This document shows, piece by piece, positions 29,931 to 37,266 of a stretch of 37,266 bases of DNA. The translations under genes and the position numbers were made by a program. Each line of letters begins with the position of its first letter. Position 1 is the stretch's first letter. The notes beneath the pieces are model-generated. The model was not told the DNA's origin, ran no database searches, and was given only the letters and a program-made list of their open reading frames with translations. The stretch comes from Verrucomicrobiales bacterium. GTDB taxonomy: Bacteria; Verrucomicrobiota; Verrucomicrobiia; Verrucomicrobiales; SLCJ01. The DNA is taken from assembly GCA_024636835.1 (NCBI GenBank), contig JAGXGH010000015.1, positions 1-37,266 on the forward strand. Reading direction: 5' to 3'.

Positions 29931-31547
29931 ATGAAATGGTTCGCTTGGTCTACGGTCTTGATAGTAGGTGTTGCTGTGATCTGGTGGATGGTGCCGAAGG
30001 GGGAGTTTTTACCCGAAGGTGGTGCTGTATCGTTGAAAGATTTTCCAGAACCGATTGCTGCTGCTGAGTGGGAGGATGGCTATCGGTTCGAGGTCTTGCG
30101 GATTGGTGTCGGTAGCGTCGAAGATGGATCTATGGTGGCGCCGTCTGGATCGTTGATGAGTCCAGTCAAGACATCGACAAGGACATATATCGATGGAAAG
30201 TTGATGTCGGTGGAAGTGGAGTATTTTTCTGTCGATAGTGTGCCTACTGGCTTGCAGTGCTCCGTGAAGGATATTCCTGGATTGATATTGATGTGTCGCT
30301 ATATGGACGAGTCTGGGAGGGCCTTGGAGACGGACGCGGTATTGTCCGATGGTGAGGTCATAGATGATGTGATCAAAGCGATGAGTAGTTATGCTTTGGA
30401 ACCGCTTCGTTTTCGAGGGCGAGAGGCGATGCAAGTAACGAACTCGACGGGCGATCCTGGAATTCCAGATCTGCTCATCCAGGTGCGCGATACTGAGTTT
30501 GGGTGGATCACCGGCGAAGGGCTGCTAACACTCGATGATGGAGGAGGGCATCGACTGTTGGCCTTGTTTCCTGCATGGCCTCGGAAGACACTCGTGGACA
30601 CGGGGCGTCTTGAATTTCGCATCGTCAGAGCCGGTGTGGAGCAGATGGTAGAGTTGAAGGTTCCGAGCGGCTCGATACCGAATGTCTCATCGTCAGCTTC
30701 GAAAACGGTGGCTGAGCTTGTAGACTTTCCCTCGGTGATTGAGGGAGAGGATTACACAATCAAGCTACAAAAATGGGTATTCGAAGAGCAGGATGAATCT
30801 TATCCTTTTGTTGGCGTGATTTCAGAGTTTGTGGACAAGACACCTGGAGATTTAGGTCGGCTCAAAGACGAGGGCTTTGTCTGTTATAGTCAAAGTAGTT
30901 TCTACTGGGACTTTGCGGAGAGTGATGATTGTAACCGAGTCGCCACGCAGTCGAAGCATTTTGAAAAATGGGGTTATGAGCAGGCGTTTTCGCTTCCCCT
31001 GCGTGAAGGCGATCTAGTCACGATTGAGGGCAGCTTGCTAAGGCGGACGGGATATCCAAGGCGGCGTGATGAGTGCGTGTTTTTAGGGAGTGGAGGGGTG
31101 GCAAGTGATGGGACTACGATCAAGGTGGTTATGGATGGAGCGGCTGATAAGATCGGGCTAAAGCGTTTTGATATGGTGTTCGATTCTTCTGTGGATTTTG
31201 TGCGGGCAAGGAAGGCGATGACGAAGAAAGTTGGGTTTCAGGGATACCAAGTAGAGTTCGAACTAGAGTTGGATAAGAGTGCGGCTTCAGCATACGCATC
31301 GAGACTGGGCGAGTTTCATGAGTGGGAGCCCGTAGTGTTTTTCGATGATGACGAGTATTCTGCAGGGGTGATGCAGCTCAATAGAGGCGGGGTGAATAAA
31401 TCAATAACCGGTAATCACAAGGTGACTGGAAACTACAAATGGGAGGTAAGGGCGAAGGCCGGTCAGAAAATCCGTGTAGGACTCGCAAAAATTAAGGAGA
31501 ATGAGGTGATTCGAATTCGCTTTCCCGTTTCAAAGCAGGGCGAATAA
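29931..31547 (+). CDS. Membrane-anchored protein of unknown function
   Basis: A 538-residue protein. The N-terminus (MKWFAWSTVLIVGVAVIWWMV) is a single membrane anchor or uncleaved signal, and the rest should face the periplasm. I recognise no family. The chain is beta-rich and acidic, with short repeating features: a VSLKDFPEPIAAAEWEDGYRF segment near residue 33 is echoed by AELVDFPSVIEGEDYTIKL near residue 263, which suggests two related domains of about 230 residues. The last part, from about residue 480, ends in a basic strand-rich region (VRAKAGQKIRVGLAKIKENE). No catalytic motif is evident. It follows the NfeD gene by 67 bases across a short repeat and converges with the methyltransferase gene ending at 31554, leaving only six bases between the two stop codons. 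Confidence 0.8.
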   Translation: MKWFAWSTVLIVGVAVIWWMVPKGEFLPEGGAVSLKDFPEPIAAAEWEDGYRFEVLRIGVGSVEDGSMVAPSGSLMSPVKTSTRTYIDGKLMSVEVEYFSVDSVPTGLQCSVKDIPGLILMCRYMDESGRALETDAVLSDGEVIDDVIKAMSSYALEPLRFRGREAMQVTNSTGDPGIPDLLIQVRDTEFGWITGEGLLTLDDGGGHRLLALFPAWPRKTLVDTGRLEFRIVRAGVEQMVELKVPSGSIPNVSSSASKTVAELVDFPSVIEGEDYTIKLQKWVFEEQDESYPFVGVISEFVDKTPGDLGRLKDEGFVCYSQSSFYWDFAESDDCNRVATQSKHFEKWGYEQAFSLPLREGDLVTIEGSLLRRTGYPRRRDECVFLGSGGVASDGTTIKVVMDGAADKIGLKRFDMVFDSSVDFVRARKAMTKKVGFQGYQVEFELELDKSAASAYASRLGEFHEWEPVVFFDDDEYSAGVMQLNRGGVNKSITGNHKVTGNYKWEVRAKAGQKIRVGLAKIKENEVIRIRFPVSKQGE

Positions 31548-31553
31548 TTTTGC

Positions 31554-32150
31554 CTACTCACCGCGCCGCTCGATAGCGATGATGAACGGGGGGCGTTTCG
31601 TTTGGTTCATGCTGCTGTAATTTACGGCAAGGTAATGTTGCTCGTCGAGGGAGCTTGCCCATGCGCTGACGGCGTCGGATTCGACCGCTCCTTCGGGGTG
31701 GCCTGGATAGCAGACGATGAGGAGAAGCCCGCCGGGGCGGAGGTGGTTTAGAGCTTGCTCCAGGGCCGCGATCGTGGTGTCAGGGTGCGTGACGAGCGAT
31801 TTATCACCACCGGGTAGATAGCCGAGATTGAAAACCGCGGCTGAAAGGTTACTAATGTCCCGTGAGGAGAGAATGGTGTCGATCTGCGCATGCGAATCGC
31901 AAACCAACTGGACGCGGTCTGCGAGGCCGAGGCTCTCACAGCGTTGCTGCGTCGCGTCGATCGCCGATTGTTGAATGTCGATGACAATCACGCAACCATT
32001 GTCACCAACGAGATCGGCGAGGAAGGCTGTGTCGTGTCCGTTTCCCGCAGTGGCGTCGAGGACGGTGTCGCCAACTCGGACACGCTGCGTAAGCATGGCG
32101 TGAGCCACGGCAACCGTGCGTGGAAAACGCGGTGGAAATTGGAAGTCCAT
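31554..32150 (-). CDS. mnmM: MnmM (YtqB-type) tRNA wobble-uridine methyltransferase
   Basis: A 198-residue class I SAM-dependent methyltransferase. The SAM-binding motif is LDATAGNGHDTAFLA (D32 to A45), followed by VIVIDIQQSAIDATQQR. The family-specific block AAVFNLGYLPGGDKSLVT and the CYPGHPEG stretch closely match what I know of Bacillus subtilis YtqB, now named MnmM. That enzyme methylates 5-aminomethyl-2-thiouridine at position 34 of tRNA to give mnm5s2U. It starts six bases after the stop codon of an MnmC2-like oxidase gene on the same strand, so the two would supply consecutive steps of one pathway. The start ATG at 32150 is the only suitable one, and length is normal for the family. 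An rRNA target is the older annotation and remains a weaker alternative. Confidence 0.88.
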   Translation of the reverse strand: MDFQFPPRFPRTVAVAHAMLTQRVRVGDTVLDATAGNGHDTAFLADLVGDNGCVIVIDIQQSAIDATQQRCESLGLADRVQLVCDSHAQIDTILSSRDISNLSAAVFNLGYLPGGDKSLVTHPDTTIAALEQALNHLRPGGLLLIVCYPGHPEGAVESDAVSAWASSLDEQHYLAVNYSSMNQTKRPPFIIAIERRGE

Positions 32151-32156
32151 GAGCTG

Positions 32157-33314
32157 CTATTGTGGGTTGTTGGCAAGTTGAGCAAGATCGAGATAGGGAG
32201 GAAGCGGGGTGCCATTGACGATGGCATGGGCAAGGTGCCCGGCCGCCCATGGCCCCGTAGAGCAACCTTTGCTTCCGAGACCATTGAGCATGGCGATGGT
32301 TCTTTGATGATCGGCATGGAAGCCGGCGACGGGTTGGCTTTTGCGGATGATAGGACGAACTCCAGCACTGGCCGCGATAACGCTAAGCTCACCAGAGTAA
32401 AATGTGGAGATATTCGTGAGTATTTGCTCGCGCCCTTGCGCGGTCGGCTCGATGTCCAAGCGTTCGAAATCGTAGCTTGATCCCGCACGCCACTCGTTGT
32501 TGTGGCGGGGAGCCAACCAGCTTCCTTTGCGGTTGATGATTGCCTTTGCACTGGCTTGCGGTGCTTTGAGCGTGAGAAATTCTCCTTTCGCCGGGCGGAA
32601 AGGGATGTCGGTGAAGAGAGGGTTGTGGCGGGAGTTGGCTCCTTCGCAGAAGACAACGAGGTCGAATGATTCGCCATTCCATTGCACTGGGTGATCGGTA
32701 TTTGTTGACCTAGATAGATCGAGGGCATCGGAAGTGACCATCTGCTCTCGGTAGGATGCTGTAAGAATAAGCTCGCGACGGGTTTCCTCGATAAGAGTGG
32801 ATGTGTTTACCCATCCGCCTGGCATGACGAAGCCGCCGTGTGGCGCAGTCACCTCAGAACCCAGAAGTTCTGATGGGGCGTCTGATGCGGAAAAAACCAG
32901 ATCCAGATAAGTTTCGAGGAATGGGTTGTGTGCGACCTTTCGAGTGAACTTTGCCGCTTCGGCGTCGCTCGAAAAAAGACGCACCACGGGCAAGGGGTGG
33001 AAGAATGATTCACCCGTAAGTGCAGCGAGATTTTGGTAGAATTTTAAGCTCTCTGGCCAGATCTCTGCGAAGCGCCATGAAAGAGCAAAGTTTGCGCCAG
33101 TGATTGGCGTGATCAGTCCCGCGGCTGCGCGCGAGCTGGTGGCGCTTTCGTTGGGGTCGGCGAGCGTCACTTTTGCACCGAGTTCTCGCAGTCGCCAATA
33201 GAGACATGCTCCTGCAACACCAAGCCCGACAATTAGGATGCGAGGTGGGTTGTTCTGGCGGCGTGGCATTTGCATATGTTGGCACCACGTCATACCGGTT
33301 TCGAATAAAAACAT
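32157..33314 (-). CDS. FAD-dependent oxidase, MnmC2-like (tRNA cmnm5U demodification)
   Basis: A 385-residue flavoprotein of the D-amino-acid-oxidase superfamily. The dinucleotide-binding motif is ILIVGLGVAG (Gly 30, 32 and 35 when counted from 33314), followed by an acidic strand end and TSSRAAAGLITP. The C-terminal part has AGVRP...QPVAGF and LNGLGSKGCSTGPWAAGHLA, which resembles ARCGVR...LPMVG and LGSRGLCSAP in the oxidase half of E. coli MnmC. That enzyme removes the carboxymethyl group of cmnm5s2U34 to leave nm5s2U34. Directly downstream is MnmM, which would methylate the product. The ATG at 33314 is the longest start; ATGs at 33275 and 33269 lie nearer to the Rossmann fold. A generic glycine-oxidase role is the main alternative. 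Confidence 0.82.
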   Translation of the reverse strand: MFLFETGMTWCQHMQMPRRQNNPPRILIVGLGVAGACLYWRLRELGAKVTLADPNESATSSRAAAGLITPITGANFALSWRFAEIWPESLKFYQNLAALTGESFFHPLPVVRLFSSDAEAAKFTRKVAHNPFLETYLDLVFSASDAPSELLGSEVTAPHGGFVMPGGWVNTSTLIEETRRELILTASYREQMVTSDALDLSRSTNTDHPVQWNGESFDLVVFCEGANSRHNPLFTDIPFRPAKGEFLTLKAPQASAKAIINRKGSWLAPRHNNEWRAGSSYDFERLDIEPTAQGREQILTNISTFYSGELSVIAASAGVRPIIRKSQPVAGFHADHQRTIAMLNGLGSKGCSTGPWAAGHLAHAIVNGTPLPPYLDLAQLANNPQ

Positions 33315-33422
33315 GACTATTTGCCGCGCACAAGTAGCTCACGATCAACCAACCCTCCGCTCATTCGCGTCAGATCATTACCAAGATTTGGTATCAGCAG
33401 CAGGCAAATGCGGTGACACAAA

Positions 33423-33456
33423 AAAATGGCGACCGCCCGAGGACGGTCGCCATTTT
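33423..33456 (-). terminator. Bidirectional terminator after the XylR-like regulator
   Basis: AAAATGGCGACCG and CGGTCGCCATTTT form a perfect 13-pair stem with an eight-base loop. A and T runs on both sides make it work in either direction. It lies 15 bases beyond the end of the minus-strand regulator gene and separates it from the oxidase-methyltransferase pair. Confidence 0.92.
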
Positions 33457-33470
33457 GTAGATTGCTTATC

Positions 33471-34628
33471 TTAAGAGTGAGCCATGCGGTATGAGCCCGG
33501 CGTTGCGCCGAACTCTCGCTTGAAGAACACCATGAACGGACGCGGATCATCGAATCCAACCTGGCGTGCGACTTTGGCAACCGGAAGATCGGTGCGGGTA
33601 AGTAGCTCGCTGGCTTTCTCCGCACGGATGCGGCGGATGTCCTGCGCCGGTGAGACACCGGTAAGTTCGCGATAACGTTTTTCCAAGGTCGGGCGTGACA
33701 TATCGACTTTGTCGAGAAGTTCTTCCACGGTGATACCTTCGCAAGCGCGCTCTTGGATGATCTGGCGGATGCGCTCGATGCTGCGATCGATTGGGCTGTC
33801 TCCAAGTGTGGACGAACGGGCATGTAGTCCGGAAACCGGAACACGGATGACATTTCTATTCAGTTTTTCGCCTGCCATCATCGCTTCTAGCATGTCCATT
33901 CCTTTGGAGGCGATCTCCTTGCCATCCTGCACGAGTGCAGAGAGTGGAGGGTCACAGAATTGCGTTTTAATGGTGTCGCTTGGAGCAAGAATTCCTGCTT
34001 CGCCCGGGATGGTGATGCCGATTTCTTTGCCAAAGTTACAGAGGAAAACGGCGTCATCAGAAGTGAGTGTCATTAAACCAAATGGCCGACGAAGGTTTTT
34101 GACCGCTCGCTCAAGGTTCACGTAATCGCGTGAACCTGGCTCAAAATCGCGGTGAATGCTCGCCGGGATCTCGATATGTTCAAAGCTTTGAATGCCGTGT
34201 TGCTTGCAGAGGCGGCGCATAAGCTTGACCATGCGAACTCCTTCACAAGTGCCTTCAGGGATTGCCAATACAACATTCTGGAAGGAAAGGTGCTGAAGGT
34301 GGCGCAATGCAAGCCTACCCATGGAGAGTGGATCAGTGCATACAGTAGGGAAAGGGTCGTTCTGCCACTCTGGGTGCAGCTTCACCGTGGGGATACCCAT
34401 CGCCAGAATGAGCTCAGCACGCGGGTCCTTCTCGTCCATCGTCATCAAGATGCCATCTGGACGCCACTGTGATGGAAAGAACAATTCTTTGCTCTCACGG
34501 GTAAGTGGAAAATCTCGGAATTCACAGCGCTGGCGAATGCCGTCTACGGAAAAGACTCCTTCAATAAAGCGGCTCGATGTTTCGCACCATTCTTTGTGGA
34601 GAAGTGCAACGCGTTTTCTTTCAGTCAT
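33471..34628 (-). CDS. XylR-like transcriptional regulator (sugar-binding domain plus AraC helix-turn-helix)
   Basis: A 385-residue regulator. Residues 1 to about 270 form a LacI/periplasmic-binding-protein-like sensor domain. Blocks are PDGILMTMDEKDP, a GRLALRHLQHLSFQNVVLA element equivalent to the LacI-type 'A..HL...G...IA' motif, and LTLTSDDAVFLCNFGKEIGI-like text around residues 185-215. Residues about 285-382 are the AraC-family DNA-binding domain with two helix-turn-helix units (VEELLDKVDMSRPTLEKRYR and VAKVARQVGFDDPRPFMVFF). This architecture is abundant in Verrucomicrobia and Planctomycetes and is often annotated XylR; it responds to a sugar or related ligand. It stands alone between its own terminator and a 477-base upstream region with palindromes. 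The ligand and targets are unknown. Confidence 0.92.
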   Translation of the reverse strand: MTERKRVALLHKEWCETSSRFIEGVFSVDGIRQRCEFRDFPLTRESKELFFPSQWRPDGILMTMDEKDPRAELILAMGIPTVKLHPEWQNDPFPTVCTDPLSMGRLALRHLQHLSFQNVVLAIPEGTCEGVRMVKLMRRLCKQHGIQSFEHIEIPASIHRDFEPGSRDYVNLERAVKNLRRPFGLMTLTSDDAVFLCNFGKEIGITIPGEAGILAPSDTIKTQFCDPPLSALVQDGKEIASKGMDMLEAMMAGEKLNRNVIRVPVSGLHARSSTLGDSPIDRSIERIRQIIQERACEGITVEELLDKVDMSRPTLEKRYRELTGVSPAQDIRRIRAEKASELLTRTDLPVAKVARQVGFDDPRPFMVFFKREFGATPGSYRMAHS

Positions 34629-34829
34629 AATTCGTGGGTGGTGGGAGGTGGGAGGGTGTGTCTATCTGCTCTATACGTATGGATCTAGTCGCTCAGTGGC
34701 AAGGTTTTTTTAAGGGAGCAAAATTGCGATTCGTTGAGACGATATCTGAATGGGTGATTCGATAACAAATCTTAAAAACGCACGCCATATGTCTAGAACA
34801 ATCGTAAAGGGTTGAAATTTAAAATAACC

Positions 34830-34844
34830 GTAATTAAAAATTAC
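34830..34844. promoter_or_regulatory. Inverted repeat GTAATT-AAA-AATTAC
   Basis: A perfect six-base inverted repeat with a three-base spacer, about 200 bases upstream of the XylR-like gene. It shares the half-site GTAAT with the palindrome at 34923, which supports a common binding protein. Autoregulation is a guess. Confidence 0.35.
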
Positions 34845-34922
34845 AACAATACATATTTACGATATTGTGCATTTTTCTGCCTGGGGGGAGGTTTTACGTG
34901 CATTTTTTTGAGAAGATATGCT

Positions 34923-34940
34923 GTAATCATCCATGATTAC
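34923..34940. promoter_or_regulatory. Inverted repeat GTAATCAT-CC-ATGATTAC
   Basis: A perfect eight-base inverted repeat with a two-base spacer, about 295 bases upstream of the regulator gene. Symmetry of 16 paired bases is unlikely by chance even in AT-rich DNA. It is a candidate operator; no T run follows, so it is not a typical terminator. Confidence 0.4.
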
Positions 34941-35105
34941 TGCGAGGTTTCCCTACGGTGCTGAATAAGTGGCTAGAGGGCAAGGGTACAAGGCCAATAA
35001 TGGCTGTTTAATCTCGATCCGAATGGACAAAGCTGTCGCTGTTGATCGCTATGGCACATGATTTTTGTCCAAGGTCGTATGCCGGATTTTTCGAAGACGT
35101 CACCC

Positions 35106-36122
35106 TCAGGCGAGACGGACCGTTGGCCGCTCGTCAAGAAAGCTAGCGAGTTCGGCGGAGGTAAGCGTTGCGGTCGCTGATTTTTGCACGATGACCGCCG
35201 CCGCCGCATTCGCTAAAGCGGCTGAATGCATTAAGTCGAGTCCCGTCGCGAGACCGATTGCTAGCGATGCGCGCACGGTGTCGCCGCATCCCACCGCATC
35301 AACGGCTGTGACTTCGTGTCCGGCGAGGTGAAAGAATTCATCGTTCGAGTCCACTCCGCAAATGCCGTTCGCACCCAAGGTGACTACGAGATTCGCTGTT
35401 TGGAGATCATCACGAAGCTGTCTCGTGGATGCCTCGAGGTTCAGCGTACCCTTGAATCCGCTTAACAATGAGTTGGCTTCAGTTTCGTTGGGGGCGAGTA
35501 AATTGGCACCTTTGAATAGCTCGCGGTTTTCGGGTTTAAAGTCGACCACGATAGGGATGCTTAGCGCCGAGCATTTCTCGATAATCTGCCTTGTGAGTTC
35601 TTCTGTGAACAGCCCCTTGTTATAATCGCTAAGAACGACTGCATCGCATTCTGAAAGTCGATTACGCAGTTCGCTAACAAGTGTAAGTGCGGTTTCGTGA
35701 TCGATCTTGTGTGTGGCCTCGTGGTCTTTGCGAAGAATGTACTCGTCGTCGATGTAGAGCCGGGTCTTCGTCGTGGTGGGGCGGGATGAGTCACGAATGA
35801 GACAATGGTTGATGGATAGCTTATCAGCCATCTCGCGCAGTGTGTGCCAGTGCCCGTCATTCCCGGCGAGCCCGACCAGAGAAGTCTGTGCTCCGAGTGT
35901 TGCCAGGTTGGTCGCCACATTTCCCGCGCCACCAAAAGTAACGACCGACTCATGCGCGGCGTATGCTCTCTTGCCGGGTTTTTCGGAATCTATCGGGCGG
36001 CTCTCGGAAGACTTGCAGAAGTCAAAGATGTCGAGCATCACATCTCCGGCGACGAGGATGCGAAGTGCAGGGAGATTGTTGACCGCTGAGTGCAGCGTGT
36101 CGGAGGAAAGTGCGCGCGACAT
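35106..36122 (-). CDS. rfaE1: PfkB-type D-glycero-beta-D-manno-heptose-7-phosphate kinase (HldE kinase-domain-like)
   Basis: A 338-residue ribokinase-fold sugar kinase. Blocks match the kinase half of E. coli HldE in order: ILVAGDVMLDIF near the N-terminus, VTFGGAGNVATNLATLGA, TTTKTRLYIDDEYILRKDHE, AVVLSDYNKGLFT, LLAPNETEA, and the catalytic anion-hole region DAVGCGDTVRAS, where the usual GAGD is GCGD with its base Asp kept. HldE makes heptose-1,7-bisphosphate for the lipopolysaccharide core. The nucleotidyltransferase half is absent, as in organisms where the two functions are separate genes (RfaE1 and RfaE2). It follows a LolA-like gene by 31 bases on the same strand, so both may belong to an envelope-biogenesis unit. 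Another PfkB sugar specificity cannot be excluded. Confidence 0.87.
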   Translation of the reverse strand: MSRALSSDTLHSAVNNLPALRILVAGDVMLDIFDFCKSSESRPIDSEKPGKRAYAAHESVVTFGGAGNVATNLATLGAQTSLVGLAGNDGHWHTLREMADKLSINHCLIRDSSRPTTTKTRLYIDDEYILRKDHEATHKIDHETALTLVSELRNRLSECDAVVLSDYNKGLFTEELTRQIIEKCSALSIPIVVDFKPENRELFKGANLLAPNETEANSLLSGFKGTLNLEASTRQLRDDLQTANLVVTLGANGICGVDSNDEFFHLAGHEVTAVDAVGCGDTVRASLAIGLATGLDLMHSAALANAAAAVIVQKSATATLTSAELASFLDERPTVRLA

Positions 36123-36153
36123 GATGAAGGACTAGAGGCTGTGATTTACAGCA

Positions 36154-36846
36154 CTACTTAGTTTCCCAAGGCACTTGCTTCAAGTTGGAAGTCTCCGGCG
36201 TGAAAAGTGCGTCACTTAGAGTTGGGTTGCGGTTGATCTTTGAAAAGCGAGTGAGCACTTCCGAGCGGTCGCGAAACTTGATCTCATATCCCGCAAGCAA
36301 TTGATTTTTCTCATCGATAAAGAGAGTGAGCGAGTCGATCGCAGAGGCAGCTTTTTTGTCGAGAAGGGTAAGATCGACGCCCGTTAATGCCTCATTGAAC
36401 TTAACCTTCCGCGTGTCTCCTATCTTGGCGAATTTTTCGAAGGCTTCCAGGGACTCGGGTAATCCCGACTGCAAGAAGTTACGTTCGGCTTCGCTGGACT
36501 CCTCTGATGTCCCTGACTTTCGTTGGCGATATTCATTCTTCTCGGGCTTTATCACCGTCGCCAAATCTCCCTTATATATGGCGAGAGTCTTAATAGGGTC
36601 GCCAACCTGCCACCGCATCATATCAGGCTTGGATAGCCAGAACTTGCCGGTGCTACGGAGAGGCTTCTTGAGGCCGCGAAGTTTACGGTCTTGAACGAAC
36701 TCGACTTCCAAAGCTTTGATGTCTTTCTGGGAGCTAATCCAATCCGCGATGACTTTTCTTGCTGCCTCGTCTGCCTGGGCGGACGATTGAAACGCCATGC
36801 AAGCAAAGCAGATGGTGATCAGGTAAGTGATAGTGATAGATCGCAT
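36154..36846 (-). CDS. LolA-like outer-membrane lipoprotein carrier protein
   Basis: A 230-residue exported protein with a signal peptide (MRSITITYLITICFACMAFQ, cleavage near SSAQA). The mature part follows the LolA fold: the early strand LEVEFVQDRKLRGLKKPLRSTGKFWL, then PDMMRWQVGD, then KTLAIYKGDLATVIKP, and the late pattern DSLTLFIDEKNQLLAGYEIKFRD. LolA ferries lipoproteins across the periplasm from the LolCDE release complex to the outer membrane. Members of the relaxed LolA-like family can have other lipid substrates. Length is usual. The gene lies upstream of the heptose kinase gene on the same strand and divergent from a small lipoprotein gene. Assignment to the family is good; true orthology to LolA is less certain. 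Confidence 0.85.
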   Translation of the reverse strand: MRSITITYLITICFACMAFQSSAQADEAARKVIADWISSQKDIKALEVEFVQDRKLRGLKKPLRSTGKFWLSKPDMMRWQVGDPIKTLAIYKGDLATVIKPEKNEYRQRKSGTSEESSEAERNFLQSGLPESLEAFEKFAKIGDTRKVKFNEALTGVDLTLLDKKAASAIDSLTLFIDEKNQLLAGYEIKFRDRSEVLTRFSKINRNPTLSDALFTPETSNLKQVPWETK

Positions 36847-36962
36847 GGCAGTAGTCTAAACGTCCAACATCAACGCGCAAGACATCCCTTTTGTTGAATA
36901 AAGGCCTTGCGATAATAAGTAGGTATATCTACCACGGTAAACAGACATCCCTGTCATTCCTA

Positions 36963-37133
36963 ATGAACTACATCAAATTTCTGACATTCCTGATCCTTGC
37001 CTCCCTTTGTGTCACCTTGTCGTCGTGTATCACGAAACGAACGATTACCGATGATCGAGGCGTTGTTGTCGATGAGGCCTATGTCGTGCAACGCCCGGTT
37101 AAAGAGTTCGTTAACAACGTGGAATTTGAGTAG
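36963..37133 (+). CDS. Very small lipoprotein
   Basis: A 56-residue protein. The start at 36963 begins a lipoprotein signal peptide, MNYIKFLTFLILASLCVTLSSC, with lipobox LSSC and the lipidated Cys at residue 22. The frame extends upstream to a TTG at 36891 with no such signal. The mature part has only 35 residues, TDDRGVVVDEAYVVQRPVKEF being its centre, with acidic and Val-rich character. I do not recognise a named family. It is divergent from the LolA-like gene, and the shared gap of 116 bases must hold both promoters. A lipoprotein next to a lipoprotein carrier gene may be coincidence or a functional pairing. Confidence 0.72.
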   Translation: MNYIKFLTFLILASLCVTLSSCITKRTITDDRGVVVDEAYVVQRPVKEFVNNVEFE

Positions 37134-37266
37134 ATCGATAAAAAACCGAATAAAAGCGAAATGGGTGCAGGGAGGTTTGGTCCTGTGTATGAGGGGGTTG
37201 CGAGGGAGGCGTGAGGTAAAATTGGATAAAAAAGGTAAAAAACGCATGGAAAGCAGTTGCGGGGAA

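Larger units (their letters stand above)
34629..35105. promoter_or_regulatory. AT-rich regulatory region upstream of the XylR-like gene
   Basis: No gene is supported in these 477 bases. The centre (34740-34930) is strongly AT-rich. It has two perfect inverted repeats, GTAATT-AAA-AATTAC at 34830 and GTAATCAT-CC-ATGATTAC at 34923. The neighbours are the start of the XylR-like gene (minus strand, left) and the 3' end of the kinase gene (right), so the control signals here should serve the regulator gene. I found no convincing -35/-10 pair. Confidence 0.5.

Noticed and set aside
31890..32480. 196-codon plus-strand frame across the methyltransferase and oxidase genes
   Set aside because: It covers the antisense of two well-supported genes and shows no domain of its own.
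34973..35209. 78-codon minus-strand frame at the end of the kinase gene
   Set aside because: It overlaps the kinase C-terminus in another frame and continues into the intergenic region with no recognisable features.
1..37266. CRISPR array, phage structural genes, transposase or integrase genes
   Set aside because: No regular short repeats with spacers, and no frame with integrase, transposase or capsid character. The repeats seen are leader duplications and isolated direct repeats.

Overview
The window reads as chromosomal DNA from a member of the Verrucomicrobiota, probably Verrucomicrobiales. The evidence is two giant pseudopilin-like proteins of the Verru_Chthon cassette protein A type, a cluster of PEP-CTERM surface proteins, a formylglycine sulfatase beside two SASA-type acetylesterases, a XylR-like regulator (periplasmic-binding-like domain plus AraC helix-turn-helix) and short dispersed AACCGCGAATT-type intergenic repeats. 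Shine-Dalgarno sequences are weak or absent before most genes.

Left part (1 to about 19.6 kb) is accessory in character. It starts with the C-terminal end of a secreted beta-rich protein, then SASA esterase, sulfatase and a second SASA esterase, which fit breakdown of sulfated, acetylated polysaccharide. Three tandem PEP-CTERM paralogues follow. They share long upstream repeats, and the middle one has lost its sorting tail and carries a different C-terminal domain. Next is a mirror-image pair: a small secreted protein gene and a Verru_Chthon A gene on the minus strand, facing away from a second Verru_Chthon A gene and its own small partner on the plus strand. A PhoD-like phosphatase gene ends this part.

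At about 19.6 kb lies a tRNA-Met(CAT) 3' portion (anticodon arm, T arm, CCA) with no 5' half. It sits under a near-consensus sigma70 promoter and is followed by a terminator. This is the expected footprint of integration into a tRNA gene, so the accessory part may be the right end of an island that begins outside the window. Just downstream, an unrecognised 591-codon gene is flanked by about 80-base direct repeats.

Right part (22.4 to 37.3 kb) looks like core chromosome. It holds a ketosynthase-like/L,D-transpeptidase fusion, metF, a fumarylacetoacetate hydrolase-family gene, an ankyrin lipoprotein, an NfeD-type membrane protease with two ClpP-like domains, and a membrane-anchored protein of unknown function. 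On the minus strand are a two-gene unit that looks like a split MnmC tRNA wobble-uridine pathway (MnmC2-like oxidase plus MnmM/YtqB methyltransferase), the XylR-like regulator, a heptose-7-phosphate kinase and a LolA-like protein. A tiny plus-strand lipoprotein gene closes the window.

The most notable observations are the orphan tRNA-half transcription unit, the ketosynthase-L,D-transpeptidase fusion, the split MnmC operon, the mirror-image Verru_Chthon cassettes, the PEP-CTERM tail swap, and a shared CCCATCCAAGGGG element upstream of five surface or secreted-protein genes.
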